A stretch of 64,000 nt of DNA from SZAS-79 sp965279075 (GTDB lineage Bacteria > Pseudomonadota > Gammaproteobacteria > Burkholderiales > SG8-39), in NCBI GenBank assembly GCA_965279075.1, contig CBDIHI010000012.1, positions 372,001-436,000 on the forward strand, given 5' to 3'. The notes under the pieces were generated by a model. It worked only from the letters and a program-made list of their open reading frames with translations. It did no database searches and was not told where the DNA came from. Positions 6,833-15,912 of the stretch are shown in pieces. Within the stretch, counting starts at the first letter, position 1. The number at the start of each line of letters is the position of its first letter. The position numbers were made by a program, and so were the translations under genes.

Positions 6833-9807
6833 CCGCCGGCATCACAGCGCCCGGGACCCCGTCCGGCTGGGTCGGCAAGGCCTTTCCCCGCAAGGAGGAC
6901 GCGCCGCTGCTGACCGGCCGGGGCCGTTACATGGACGACCTGGAACCGGTGGCGGGCCTCCGCCATGCGGCCATCCTGCGCTCGCCGCACCCGCATGCGC
7001 GCATCCGCGGCATCGACACCAGTGCGGCTGAAAAGCTTCCCGGCGTGATCGGCGTCGTCACCGGCGCGCAGATCGCGCAGGTGGCCGGCATCATCCCCAG
7101 CGTCGTCAGGTCGAAAATGCGCTTCCAGGTCTGCGCCACGACCAAGGCGCGCTATGCCGGCGAGCCCGTGGCGGTTGTGGTTGCGGTGGATCGCTACGTC
7201 GCCGAAGACGCCCTTGAACTGATCGAGGTCGACTACGAGCCGCTGCCCGGCGTCGCGCACCTCGACGACGCCATCGCGCCCGGCGCACCGCTGCTCTTCG
7301 AGGAGGCCGGCACCAACGTCGCTCAGCAGCGCGAATTCAAGTACGGCGACCCGGACGGCGCCTTCGCGCGTGCGGACCGCACCTTCAAGTACGACTACCG
7401 CTTCCCGCGCTCGATCGCCACGCCGATGGAGACCTACGGCGTGATCGCGCAGTTCGAGCCGCACCCGGACCGCTACACGGTCTGGTCGAATTTCCAGGGC
7501 CCGTTCGTGCTGCAGCCGCTGATGGCCGGTGCGCTCGGCGTCGCGGGCAACCGCCTGCGCCTCGTCACGCCGCCCAATTCCGGCGGCAGCTTCGGCATCA
7601 AGCAGGCGGTGTATTCCTACATGGTGCTGATCGCCGCGGTGTCGCGGCTGGTGGGCGTGCCGGTGAAGTGGACCGAGGACCGGCTTGAGCACCTGATGGC
7701 TTCTTCCAGCGCAACCGATCGCACCGGGGATGTCGAAGCGGCCTTCAGCAACGACGGCGAGCTGCTCGGCCTGCGCTACCGCAACGTCGTGAACCTCGGC
7801 GCCTACATCCGCGCGCCGGAGCCCGCTTCGGTCTACCGCATGCACTCGACTTCGAGCGGCGCCTACCGCGTGAAGAACCTCGCGGTGGACAACACGCTGG
7901 TCGTCACCAACCGCATGCCCGCGGGCCTCAACCGCGGCTATGGCGGGCCGCAGTTCTATTTCGCGCTGGAACGGATCATGGAGATCGCCGCGCGCGGCCT
8001 CGGCATCGACGTGGCGGAACTGCGTCGCCGCAATCTCGTTCGCAAGGACGAGTTCCCCTACGACTCGCCCGCCGGTTCGCAGCTCGATTCGGGCGACTAC
8101 GAGGCGTGCCTGGACGAGGTGCTGCGCCTGGCCGAATACCCTGCGTTGCTCGCGCGGCGCGAGTCCGCGAGGAAGGCGGGCAGGCTCTTCGGCATCGGCT
8201 TTGCGCTCGGCGTCGAACCCTCGGGCTCGAACATGGCGTACGTGGGCCTTGCGCAAACCGCCGAGCAACGCGGCAAGGCCGAACCCAAGTCCGGCGCGAA
8301 TGCGGCGGTCACCATCTCGATCGACCCCAGCGGCGGGATCACCGTGCAGCTCGACAGCACGCCCAACGGGCAGGGCCATGCCACGGTCGCGGCGCAGATC
8401 GTCGCCGACGAGCTTGGCGTCAGTCCCGAGGACGTGGACGTGCTGACGGAAGCGGACACGCGCACGATTGCGTGGAGCATCGCCTCGGGCAACTACTCGA
8501 ACCGCTTCGCGTCCGCCGTGACGAGCGCGGTGCAGGGGTGCGCGCGCACCCTCGGCGTCAGGTTGCGGCGCATGGCCGCCGAGGAGTTCGGTGCCGGCGT
8601 CGACGACGTGGAACTGGCCGGCGGCGCGGCGCGCCTGAAATCGGATCCGCAGCGTGCGGTCGGCGTGGGGCGCCTCGCCTCGCGCGCCCACTGGAACCCG
8701 GCCGGCATGCCCGGCGGCGTGAGCGCCGGCATGACCGAGACGCTGATTCTCGACGCACCCACGCTGACCAGCCCCACCGACGACGACCGCATCGCCTCGG
8801 CGATGACCTACGGCTTCGTCGCGGACCTCGCCGCGATCGAGATCGACCGCGCCACCGGCCGCATCGAGATCGTGAAGTACGTGTCGGTGCACGACGTGGG
8901 CACGATGCTGAACCCGATGATCGTCGAAGGCCAGATCCACGGCGGGTTCGCGCATGGCCTCGGCGCCGCGCTGTACGAGGAACTGGTGCATGACCGAGCC
9001 GGCAATTTCGTCTCGGGCACGTTTGCCGAGTACCTGTGCCCGACCGCGCCCGAGATGCCGCACGTCGACATCGGCCACGTCTCCACGCCCACGCCGGTGA
9101 ACGCGACCGGTGCCAAGGGCATGGGCGACGGCAGTTCCATGCTTGCCCCGGCGGCGCTCGCCAACGCAGCCGCCGACGCACTGGGCCGCGAGGACGTCGA
9201 GCTGCCGCTTTCGCTCAACCGCCTGTGGGAGCTCGCCAACGGGATGACGCCGACCGTGAGCGGCACCTACGGCGGCGCGCCGAGGAAATCCGGCGGCGTG
9301 GACCTGCCCGGTTCCCTGCAGGGCGAAGGCACCACCACGCTGTCCGCGCCGCCGGCCGAAGTCTGGCGGCGCCTGCTCGACCCCGAAGTGCTGGCCGCGG
9401 TGATCCCGGGCTGCAGGAAGATGGAGCGCACCGGGGCGGACACGTTCGAGGCCGAGGTCAGCATAGGCGTGGCCGGGATCCGTGGCGTGTACGCGGCGAA
9501 GATCCGCGTGGCCGACCGCGACGAGCCGCATTCGATGCGCATGGATTTCCGCGCGCAGGGGCGCCTCGGCAACGGCCACGGCAGCGCGATCGTGACCCTT
9601 GCGCCCGAGGGCGCGGGCACGAGGCTGGGGTACCGCTACGGCGCCGATGTCGGCGGCACGGTGGCCGCGGTCGGCGCGCGCATGCTCGGCTCGGTGACCG
9701 GCGTGATCATCGCGCAGTTCTTCAAGACCTTCGAGGGGTACGGCAAGGAAGGCGGCGGGTTGTGGACCCGCGTGAGCGGCTGGTTCGGCGGCGGAGGCAA
9801 GGCATGA
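6829..9807 (+). CDS. Molybdenum hydroxylase large subunit (xanthine dehydrogenase/CoxL family) fused to a C-terminal CoxG domain
   Basis: The 992-residue protein starts at a GTG overlapping the previous stop. Residues about 15-135 form the a/b hammerhead domain (GRGRYMDDL, ILRSPHPHARI), residues about 150-805 the molybdopterin-binding domain, with NRGYGGPQ near 367-374 and QIHGGFAHGLGAALYEE near 705. The CO dehydrogenase AYxCSFR loop is absent, so it is not a true CO dehydrogenase. The catalytic base region reads KGMGDGSS, with Asp at about D767 where most relatives have Glu. From about residue 835 a SRPBCC/CoxG domain follows (PAEVWRRLLDPEVLAAVIPGC), normally encoded by a separate coxG gene. 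It forms a complex with the next two subunits. Confidence 0.9.
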   Translation: MTAGITAPGTPSGWVGKAFPRKEDAPLLTGRGRYMDDLEPVAGLRHAAILRSPHPHARIRGIDTSAAEKLPGVIGVVTGAQIAQVAGIIPSVVRSKMRFQVCATTKARYAGEPVAVVVAVDRYVAEDALELIEVDYEPLPGVAHLDDAIAPGAPLLFEEAGTNVAQQREFKYGDPDGAFARADRTFKYDYRFPRSIATPMETYGVIAQFEPHPDRYTVWSNFQGPFVLQPLMAGALGVAGNRLRLVTPPNSGGSFGIKQAVYSYMVLIAAVSRLVGVPVKWTEDRLEHLMASSSATDRTGDVEAAFSNDGELLGLRYRNVVNLGAYIRAPEPASVYRMHSTSSGAYRVKNLAVDNTLVVTNRMPAGLNRGYGGPQFYFALERIMEIAARGLGIDVAELRRRNLVRKDEFPYDSPAGSQLDSGDYEACLDEVLRLAEYPALLARRESARKAGRLFGIGFALGVEPSGSNMAYVGLAQTAEQRGKAEPKSGANAAVTISIDPSGGITVQLDSTPNGQGHATVAAQIVADELGVSPEDVDVLTEADTRTIAWSIASGNYSNRFASAVTSAVQGCARTLGVRLRRMAAEEFGAGVDDVELAGGAARLKSDPQRAVGVGRLASRAHWNPAGMPGGVSAGMTETLILDAPTLTSPTDDDRIASAMTYGFVADLAAIEIDRATGRIEIVKYVSVHDVGTMLNPMIVEGQIHGGFAHGLGAALYEELVHDRAGNFVSGTFAEYLCPTAPEMPHVDIGHVSTPTPVNATGAKGMGDGSSMLAPAALANAAADALGREDVELPLSLNRLWELANGMTPTVSGTYGGAPRKSGGVDLPGSLQGEGTTTLSAPPAEVWRRLLDPEVLAAVIPGCRKMERTGADTFEAEVSIGVAGIRGVYAAKIRVADRDEPHSMRMDFRAQGRLGNGHGSAIVTLAPEGAGTRLGYRYGADVGGTVAAVGARMLGSVTGVIIAQFFKTFEGYGKEGGGLWTRVSGWFGGGGKA

Positions 9808-10670
9808 AGCCGGTCGAGTTCGAATACTGCCGCCCATCGACGCTCCCCGAGGCGCTCGCGCTGCTCGAGGAGTTCGGCAGCGAGGCGAGCGTGCTGGCCG
9901 GCGGCATGTCGCTCGGCGCGATGCTCAACATGCGGCTCGTGCGACCCACCGCCGTGCTCGACATCAAACGGGTGGCCGGGCTCGATGCGGTGACCATCGA
10001 CGGCGAAGTACGCACCGGCGCGACGCTAAGGCAGGCGGCGGCGCTGGACAACGCCGCGCTGATGGCCGCGGTGCCGCTGCTCGCGAAGGCGCTGCCCAAC
10101 GTGGGCCACTTCCAGACGCGCAACCGCGGCACGCTGGGCGGCTCCATCGCGCACGCGGACCCTAGCTCCGAGATCCCGCTCGCCCTGGTGACCCTGGGCG
10201 GCGCGGTCGAGCTGCAATCGAAGCGCGGGGTGCGGCGCGTCCCGGCGCGCGAATTCTTCCTCGACATCCTTACGACGCAGCGCGCCTCCGACGAATTGCT
10301 CACGGCGCTGCTGTGGCCCGCTGCGCGCAAGGGCGCGGGCTGCGCTTTCGCCGAGATCGCCCAGCGGCACGGCGACTTCGCCATCGTCGCCTGCGCGGCC
10401 GAGGCCGTGGTGAAGAAAGACGGTTCGCTCGGCGCCCTCGCGTTCGGCCTCGGGGGCGTCGAGAGCCGCCCGCTCGCAGTCGACACGGCGGCGTTCCCCG
10501 GCAAGCCGGCCGATGCCGCGCTGGCCGCGGAGATTGCCGCGGCGGCGGCTGCAGCGGTGTCGCCGATGAGCGACTTCAAGGCCACCGCCGACTACCGTCG
10601 CGCATTGATCCGTTCGCTGGGCGCGCAGGTGCTTGCAGATGCGTTCGAGGAAGCAAAGGCACGCTCATGA
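9804..10670 (+). CDS. Molybdenum hydroxylase medium subunit, FAD-binding (CoxM-like)
   Basis: The 288-residue protein is the flavin subunit of a xanthine dehydrogenase/CODH-type enzyme. The N-terminus YCRPSTLPEALALL, the VLAGGMSLGAMLNMR pyrophosphate loop (about residues 31-45) and RNRGTLGGSIAHADPSSE (about 106-122) are the standard FAD-binding signatures. The C-terminal region (about 180-285) is the CO dehydrogenase flavoprotein C-terminal domain ending in the usual YRRALIRSL helix. It passes electrons between the 2Fe-2S subunit and an acceptor. Start and stop overlap both neighbours by four bases (ATGA), consistent with a stoichiometric three-subunit complex. Confidence 0.92.
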   Translation: MKPVEFEYCRPSTLPEALALLEEFGSEASVLAGGMSLGAMLNMRLVRPTAVLDIKRVAGLDAVTIDGEVRTGATLRQAAALDNAALMAAVPLLAKALPNVGHFQTRNRGTLGGSIAHADPSSEIPLALVTLGGAVELQSKRGVRRVPAREFFLDILTTQRASDELLTALLWPAARKGAGCAFAEIAQRHGDFAIVACAAEAVVKKDGSLGALAFGLGGVESRPLAVDTAAFPGKPADAALAAEIAAAAAAAVSPMSDFKATADYRRALIRSLGAQVLADAFEEAKARS

Positions 10671-11188
10671 TCCGACTCAAACCCGGCACGCGCCATGCCG
10701 TTGCGCTCACCGTCAACGGCAAGCCCTGCACCGGCACGGCCGAATCGCGCACGCTGCTGACCGATTTCCTGCGCCACGAGCTGAAGCTCTTCGGCACGCA
10801 CGTCGGCTGCGAGCACGGCGTCTGCGGCGCCTGCACCGTGATCGTCGACGGCCGCGCGGTGCGCAGCTGCACGCAGCTCGCCGTGGAGTGCGAAGGCGCC
10901 GACGTGCGCACGGTCGAAGGCCTCGCCGAGGCCGGCGCGCTGAACGCGTTGCAGCGCGCCTTCAACAGGCACCACGCGCTGCAGTGCGGCTTCTGCACTG
11001 CCGGCATCCTCATGTCCGCCACCCAGTTCCTCGCCAGGCACCCCGGCCCGACCGAGGACGAGGTCAAGGACATGCTCTCGGGCCATATCTGCCGCTGCAC
11101 CGGGTACTACCCCATCGTTGCAGCCATCCTCGATGCCGCCGCCGAACTGCGCGCCGGCGTTCCCCAAATCACCAAGGAGAAGCCATGA
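10667..11188 (+). CDS. Molybdenum hydroxylase small subunit, 2x[2Fe-2S] (CoxS-like)
   Basis: The 173-residue protein carries an N-terminal plant-type ferredoxin cluster (GCEHGVCGACTV beginning at C48, then RSCTQLA) and the C-terminal helical cluster motif CGFCTAG ... HICRCTGYYPIV. All eight cluster cysteines are present. Length and motif spacing match CoxS/NdhS small subunits. It relays electrons from the molybdenum centre to the FAD subunit. The ATG at 10667 overlaps the stop of the FAD subunit gene and its own stop overlaps the hydratase start at 11185. Confidence 0.94.
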   Translation: MIRLKPGTRHAVALTVNGKPCTGTAESRTLLTDFLRHELKLFGTHVGCEHGVCGACTVIVDGRAVRSCTQLAVECEGADVRTVEGLAEAGALNALQRAFNRHHALQCGFCTAGILMSATQFLARHPGPTEDEVKDMLSGHICRCTGYYPIVAAILDAAAELRAGVPQITKEKP

Positions 11189-11994
11189 CCAAGTACGCCA
11201 AACAACGCGGGGAGCTGTTGAGTGAACTCGACGGCATGCGCCTCGAGGTCGACGCCGCCAGGCGCGTCGCCACGCTGACGCTCGACCGCCCGCCCCTCAA
11301 CATCGTGTCCTACAAGGCCCGCTCGCAGATCGGCGCGCTGTTCGAGGAACTCGGCCGGGACAAGGACGTGGGCGTGGTCGTCATTCGCGGCGCGAACGGC
11401 GTCTACACCTCGGGCGGCGACGTCAAGGGGTTCTTCGACGTGCCGCGCGACGGCATGTCGCACCTCGCGTGGAACATCGGCGCGCCGGAGCGCTGCCCCA
11501 AGCCTGTCATCGCGGCGATGGAGAAATACGCGTTCGGCGTGGGCTGGGAACTGGCCCTCGCGTGCGACTTCCGCCTCGCGACGAAGGAGACGCTGGTCGC
11601 GCTGCCCGAGGTTACCATCGGCCAGATGCCCGGCTCGGGCGGCAGCCAGCGCGTGCTGCGCATGGTCGGCATGACCCGCGCCAAGGACATGGTGCTGATG
11701 GGCCGCCGGCTGCCGGCGCCCGAGGCGCATTCGTGGGGCCTCATTACCGAGGTGGCCGATGATTCCGCCGCGCTCGACAAGCTGATCGACAGCTACTGCA
11801 CGAAGCTCAACGCCCTCTCGCCGCTCGCGCTGTCGACGCTCAAGCGCGTGCTGAACCAGGGCGAGGACTGCAGCCTGGAGGCGAGCTTCGACCTCGAGGG
11901 CCATGCCTACGAGAAGCTGCGCGACTCGCACGACTACAAGGAGGGCGCCAACGCGTTCTTCGAGAAGAGGAAGCCCAAGTACACCGGCAACTAA
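11185..11994 (+). CDS. Enoyl-CoA hydratase/isomerase (crotonase) family protein
   Basis: The 269-residue crotonase-fold protein has the oxyanion-hole segment YTSGGDVKGFF and both glutamates expected of a hydratase, in GWELALACDF and ALPEVTIGQMPGSGGSQR. It therefore looks catalytically competent for hydration or a related crotonase reaction on a CoA thioester. An AAGGAG ribosome site lies upstream of the ATG at 11185, which overlaps the preceding stop. Its presence between a molybdenum hydroxylase and an acyl-CoA ligase supports a CoA-dependent degradation route; the actual substrate is unknown. Confidence 0.9.
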   Translation: MTKYAKQRGELLSELDGMRLEVDAARRVATLTLDRPPLNIVSYKARSQIGALFEELGRDKDVGVVVIRGANGVYTSGGDVKGFFDVPRDGMSHLAWNIGAPERCPKPVIAAMEKYAFGVGWELALACDFRLATKETLVALPEVTIGQMPGSGGSQRVLRMVGMTRAKDMVLMGRRLPAPEAHSWGLITEVADDSAALDKLIDSYCTKLNALSPLALSTLKRVLNQGEDCSLEASFDLEGHAYEKLRDSHDYKEGANAFFEKRKPKYTGN

Positions 11995-12071
11995 CAGGAT
12001 CGGAAGTAACCCACGCCCCCGGACTTTCCCAAGCGGCCGCAAGAGCCGCACCACCACACCAGGAGACAGAC

Positions 12072-13241
12072 ATGAAAACAGTGACCATCATCGCGGCCGT
12101 CGCCGCGGCTTTCGCAGCCGGCGGCGCGTACGCGCAGTCGGGCCCCATCAAAATCGGCGTCGTCACGCCGCTCACTGGCACCTACGCCGGCATCGGCCAG
12201 CAGGTGAAGTGGGGCATCGACATGGCCGTGAAGGAGATCAACGACAAGGGCGGCGTCCTCGGCCGCAAGCTCGAGGCGATCTACGAGGACGAGGAAGCCA
12301 ACCCCAACGTCGCCGTGCAGAAAGCCGAGAAGCTCTTCCAGGTCTCCAAGGTCGACTTCCTGACCGGCACCGTGAACTCCGGCTCGACGCTCGCCGTCGG
12401 CCAGGTGGCGGAGCGCAACGGCCGCCTTGCCGCGACCACGGTGTCGTTCTCCGACGCGATCACCGGCGACAAGTGCTCGCCCAACATGTTCCGCGTGAAC
12501 GCCAAGGCCGGCATGCAGTCCGCCGCGCTCGCCGAGTGGATGGTGAAGGAGAAGCCCGGCGCGTCGGTGTACTACCTCGGGCCGGACTACGAGATGGGCC
12601 GCAGCACGGTCGCCGCGTTCAAGTCGGCCGCCGAGGCCAAGGGCGCCAAGTCGGTCGGCGAGGTGTTCGCGCCGCTCGACAACAAGGACTACTCGCCGTT
12701 CTTCGGCCAGATCCGCGCCGCGCGCCCGCAGGTGCTCTACACCTCGGTGGCCGGCAACGACACGGTGCGCTTCCTCAGCCAGCTCTCGGAGTTCGGGCTC
12801 GCGAAGCAGGTGCAGATCGTCGGCGCGGCCGGCACCGTGACCGCCCAGAACATGGGCGCGATCGGCAAGGCCGCCGAGGGCTACGTGACGGGCGCGGCCT
12901 ACTCGGGCGAGCTCGACACGCCGGCCAACAAGAAGTTCGTCGCCGATTTCAAGGCCGCGTGGAAGGCCGACCCCGACCTCTACGGCGTCGACTCCTACGG
13001 CGTGATGTACTTCTACAAGGCCGCGGTCGAGAAGGCGGGCACGACCGACACCGACAAGCTGCGCGCCGCGATGCGCGGGATCAAGTGGCAGACCCCGCAG
13101 GGCGAGAAGACCATGCGCGCCGGCGACCACCAGGCGATCCAGGACATGTATGCCGTGAAGGTGGTGAACGGAAAATTCCAGATCATCAGCAAAGTGCCGG
13201 GCGAAGCCGCCGTCGGCGCGGACACGTGCACCAAGTTCTAA
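12072..13241 (+). CDS. Branched-chain amino acid-type ABC transporter substrate-binding protein (LivK-like)
   Basis: The 389-residue protein begins with a signal peptide (lysine, then an Ala-rich core ending near AYAQ at residue 23) and continues as a type I periplasmic binding protein: GPIKIGVVTPLTGTYAGIGQQ, MAVKEINDKGGVLGRKLE and DEEANPNVAVQKAEKLF. An AGGAGA ribosome site precedes the ATG. It is the receptor for the HMGF transporter encoded directly downstream. In this cluster its ligand is probably the compound degraded by the flanking enzymes, often an aromatic or other organic acid for such receptors; this is inference. Confidence 0.93.
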   Translation: MKTVTIIAAVAAAFAAGGAYAQSGPIKIGVVTPLTGTYAGIGQQVKWGIDMAVKEINDKGGVLGRKLEAIYEDEEANPNVAVQKAEKLFQVSKVDFLTGTVNSGSTLAVGQVAERNGRLAATTVSFSDAITGDKCSPNMFRVNAKAGMQSAALAEWMVKEKPGASVYYLGPDYEMGRSTVAAFKSAAEAKGAKSVGEVFAPLDNKDYSPFFGQIRAARPQVLYTSVAGNDTVRFLSQLSEFGLAKQVQIVGAAGTVTAQNMGAIGKAAEGYVTGAAYSGELDTPANKKFVADFKAAWKADPDLYGVDSYGVMYFYKAAVEKAGTTDTDKLRAAMRGIKWQTPQGEKTMRAGDHQAIQDMYAVKVVNGKFQIISKVPGEAAVGADTCTKF

Positions 13242-13260
13242 AAGCACCGGGGGCGTCTCG

Positions 13261-14154
13261 ATGAACGAACTCATCGAGACGCTGCAGTTCGTCTACGCCC
13301 CGCAGGTGGTGAACGGGCTTGCGATCGGCGTGGCGGTGATCCTGATGGCGCTCGGCCTGACGATCATCTTCGGGCTGCTCGACGTCATCAACATGGCGCA
13401 CGGCGAGTTCTACGCGCTCGGCGCCTATCTCGGCATCACGCTGGTGGCCAAAGGCGTGAATTTCTGGCTCTGCCTCGCGCTGGTGCCGGTGCTGATGGCG
13501 GCGATCGGCTACGCCACCGAGCGCGCGCTGATCCAGCGCGTGTTCCATTCGAAGGACAGGCACATCCTGACCCTGCTGCTGACTTTCGGCCTTGCGATCA
13601 TCACCGAGGACGTGTTCAAGCTGGTCTATGGCCCGAACCCCTACAAGCCCGAGGCGCCGATCACCGGCGCGAGCGAGCTGCTCGGCGTGTTCATCCCGAA
13701 TTACCGCATGTTCCTGATCCTCGCGGGCGCGGCCATCATCGTCGCGGTGTGGCTGGTCGTGTACCGCACCAGCCTCGGCGCCATGGTGCGCGCGGCGGCC
13801 TTCGACCGGCACATGGCCTCGTCGCTCGGCGTGCCCGTGGAGCGGGTCTATGCAGGCACGTTCGCCTTCGGCGTGGCGCTGGCCGGGCTCTCGGGCGTGC
13901 TGCTCGCGCCGATCTATTCCGTGTTCCCGACCATGGGCAAGGACTTCATCCTGATGGCCTTCTCGGTCGTGATCGTCGGCGGCATGGGCTCGATCAAGGG
14001 GGCGGTGATCGCGGGCCTCGTGTTGACGCAGATCCAGTCGATCTCCAGCCTGTGGATCTCGCCGGTGTGGGGCGACCCGCTGGTGTTCGGCATCATGGTG
14101 CTGTTCCTGATGGTGCGGCCGCAGGGGCTCGCCGGGAGGCTGGGCCATGGCTGA
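13261..14154 (+). CDS. livH: Branched-chain amino acid-type ABC transporter permease LivH
   Basis: The 297-residue integral membrane protein has about eight hydrophobic segments and the LivH signature GLTIIFGLLDVINMAHGEFYALGAYL near the N-terminus, plus GMGSIKGAVIAGL close to the C-terminus. It forms the inner-membrane channel together with LivM. It starts 19 bp after livK and its end overlaps livM by eight bases. Naming follows the family; the transported compound is not necessarily a branched-chain amino acid. Confidence 0.93.
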   Translation: MNELIETLQFVYAPQVVNGLAIGVAVILMALGLTIIFGLLDVINMAHGEFYALGAYLGITLVAKGVNFWLCLALVPVLMAAIGYATERALIQRVFHSKDRHILTLLLTFGLAIITEDVFKLVYGPNPYKPEAPITGASELLGVFIPNYRMFLILAGAAIIVAVWLVVYRTSLGAMVRAAAFDRHMASSLGVPVERVYAGTFAFGVALAGLSGVLLAPIYSVFPTMGKDFILMAFSVVIVGGMGSIKGAVIAGLVLTQIQSISSLWISPVWGDPLVFGIMVLFLMVRPQGLAGRLGHG

Positions 14155-15172
14155 TCCGGCGGCACTGCGCGCATCGGTCGAAGCCGGCGAGCGCACCGCC
14201 CGCGGCGCGCAGAACCTCCTTGCGTGGGGGTTCGTTGCGATCGCGCTCGTGTTCGCCGCGGTCGCCGCCGCGACCGGCGACAAGTTCTTCTTCCGGCTGG
14301 CGACCGAGGCGCTGATCTTCGCGGGCCTCGCACTGTCGGTGGACCTCCTGCTCGGCTACACGGGGCTCCTGTCGCTGGGCCAGGCGCTGTTCTTCGGCTT
14401 CGGCGCCTATGTCTCGGGGCTGGTCCTCAAGAACGTGGGGCCCTCGTTCTGGGCGGCCATCGGCATCACGCTGGCGGCCTCGCTCGTCGTCGGGCTGGTG
14501 GCCGGGATCATCTCGATCCGCGCGCGCGGCGTGTACTTCGCGCTGATCACGTTCGGCCTGGCGCAGGTGGCGTTCAAGGTCGTGTTCAACACGCGCGAGA
14601 TCGGCGGCTCGGACGGCATCATCGGCATCCCGCAGATCCGCGCCGAGTTCGGCCTGTTCTCGGTCGACACGCAGTCGCCCGCGGGCTTCTTCCTGTTGAC
14701 GCTCGCCTTCATGATGGCGCTGTACGCGGCCTGCGCCTACCTGATGCGCACGCCCTCCGGCCGCATGCTGGTGGCGATCCGCACCAACGAGTCGCGGGTG
14801 CCGTTCCTCGGCTACTCCCCGTGGAAGGCGAAACTCACGGCGTTCGTCGCCGCCGCCGTGGTCGCGTCGCTGTCGGGCAGTCTCTACCCGATGCTGCGCG
14901 GGCTGGTCTCGCCTGAGCTCCTGATGTTCCAGACCTCGGGTAACGCGGTGATCATGGTCGTGATCGGCGGCGTGGGCACGCTGGCGGGCGCGCTGTACGG
15001 CTCGGTGATCCTGACGGTGCTGAAATCCGTCATCGGCACCTTCACCGAGCACCACCTGATCCTGATCGGCGGCCTTTTCATGCTGTCGGTGATCTTCTTC
15101 CCCAAGGGCCTCGCCGGGTACGCGCTGCCGCGCCTCGAGCGCTGGGTCGCGCGCAGGGGCGGGCGCGCATGA
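14147..15172 (+). CDS. livM: Branched-chain amino acid-type ABC transporter permease LivM
   Basis: The 341-residue membrane protein shows the LivM pattern LLLGYTGLLSLGQALFFGFGAY around residues 67-88, then RARGVYFALITFGLAQ, NEIGGSDGI-like sequence (here TREIGGSDGIIGI) and a C-terminal VIGGVGTLAGALYGSVIL. An extended N-terminus of about 30 residues before the first membrane segment is present. It overlaps livH by eight bases and livG by four, which supports one polycistronic message for the importer. Confidence 0.93.
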   Translation: MADPAALRASVEAGERTARGAQNLLAWGFVAIALVFAAVAAATGDKFFFRLATEALIFAGLALSVDLLLGYTGLLSLGQALFFGFGAYVSGLVLKNVGPSFWAAIGITLAASLVVGLVAGIISIRARGVYFALITFGLAQVAFKVVFNTREIGGSDGIIGIPQIRAEFGLFSVDTQSPAGFFLLTLAFMMALYAACAYLMRTPSGRMLVAIRTNESRVPFLGYSPWKAKLTAFVAAAVVASLSGSLYPMLRGLVSPELLMFQTSGNAVIMVVIGGVGTLAGALYGSVILTVLKSVIGTFTEHHLILIGGLFMLSVIFFPKGLAGYALPRLERWVARRGGRA

Positions 15173-15912
15173 GCGCGCTGCTCGAAATCGAAGGCCTCGC
15201 GATCAGCTTCGGCGCGTTGCGGGCGGTCAGCGACCTGTCGTTCTCCGCAAAGCAGGGGCACATCACCTCGGTGATCGGCCCGAACGGCGCCGGCAAGAGC
15301 ACGCTCTTCAACCTCGTGTCCGGCGCGCTGCGGCCGCAGCAGGGGCGCGTGGCCTTCGCCGGGGACGAGGTCACCGGCTGGCCCACGCACCGGCTGTTGC
15401 GTGCCGGCCTGTCCCGGTCCTTCCAGATCACCAACCTGTTTTTCGAGCTGACCGTGTTCGAGAACCTGCGCCTTGCCGCGCAGGTGCTGGAACCCGCCGG
15501 CCGCGGGCTGCTGCCGGTGGCGCGCAGCACGGTCGCGCGCGACCGCGCGGAGGAACTGCTCGCGCAGTTCTCCCTCGAGGCCCGGGCCACCGAACTCGCC
15601 GGGCACCTGTCGCACGGCGAGCAGCGCAGGCTGGAGATAGCGATGGCGCTGGCCTGCCGGCCGAAGATGCTGCTGCTCGACGAACCCACGCAGGGCATGT
15701 CGCACGGCGACACGCAGGCCACCGCCGCGATGATCAAGGGACTGGCCGGGGACCTGACCATCCTCCTGATCGAGCACGACATCGACGTCGTCATGAACCT
15801 GTCGGACCACGTGGTCGTCATGCACCAGGGCTCCAAGCTCGCCGAAGGCACGCCGGCCGAGGTGCGCGACAACGCCGCCGTGCGCGCCGCCTACCTCGGG
15901 GGGGCGCACTGA
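15169..15912 (+). CDS. livG: Branched-chain amino acid-type ABC transporter ATP-binding protein LivG
   Basis: The 247-residue ATPase has Walker A GPNGAGKST (about residues 40-48), a Liv-type signature LSHGEQRRLEIAMAL and Walker B MLLLDEPTQGM, followed by the switch histidine in LLIEHDIDVV. The Q-loop reads FQITNLF. It powers the transporter from the cytoplasmic side. Here the usual LSYG is LSHG, a common variant. The gene overlaps livM by four bases and shares its final base with the livF start. Confidence 0.94.
   Translation: MSALLEIEGLAISFGALRAVSDLSFSAKQGHITSVIGPNGAGKSTLFNLVSGALRPQQGRVAFAGDEVTGWPTHRLLRAGLSRSFQITNLFFELTVFENLRLAAQVLEPAGRGLLPVARSTVARDRAEELLAQFSLEARATELAGHLSHGEQRRLEIAMALACRPKMLLLDEPTQGMSHGDTQATAAMIKGLAGDLTILLIEHDIDVVMNLSDHVVVMHQGSKLAEGTPAEVRDNAAVRAAYLGGAH

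Noticed and set aside
6451..9837. Open reading frame of more than 1100 codons on the minus strand opposite the molybdenum hydroxylase genes
   Set aside because: High GC leaves antisense frames open. The translation is rich in Arg/His/Ala/Gly with no domain, while the plus strand carries complete enzyme motifs.
6829..11188. Carbon monoxide dehydrogenase (form I) identity for the molybdenum enzyme
   Set aside because: The large subunit lacks the AYxCSFR active-site loop and has NRGYGGPQ in that region, so only the family, not CO oxidation, is supported.
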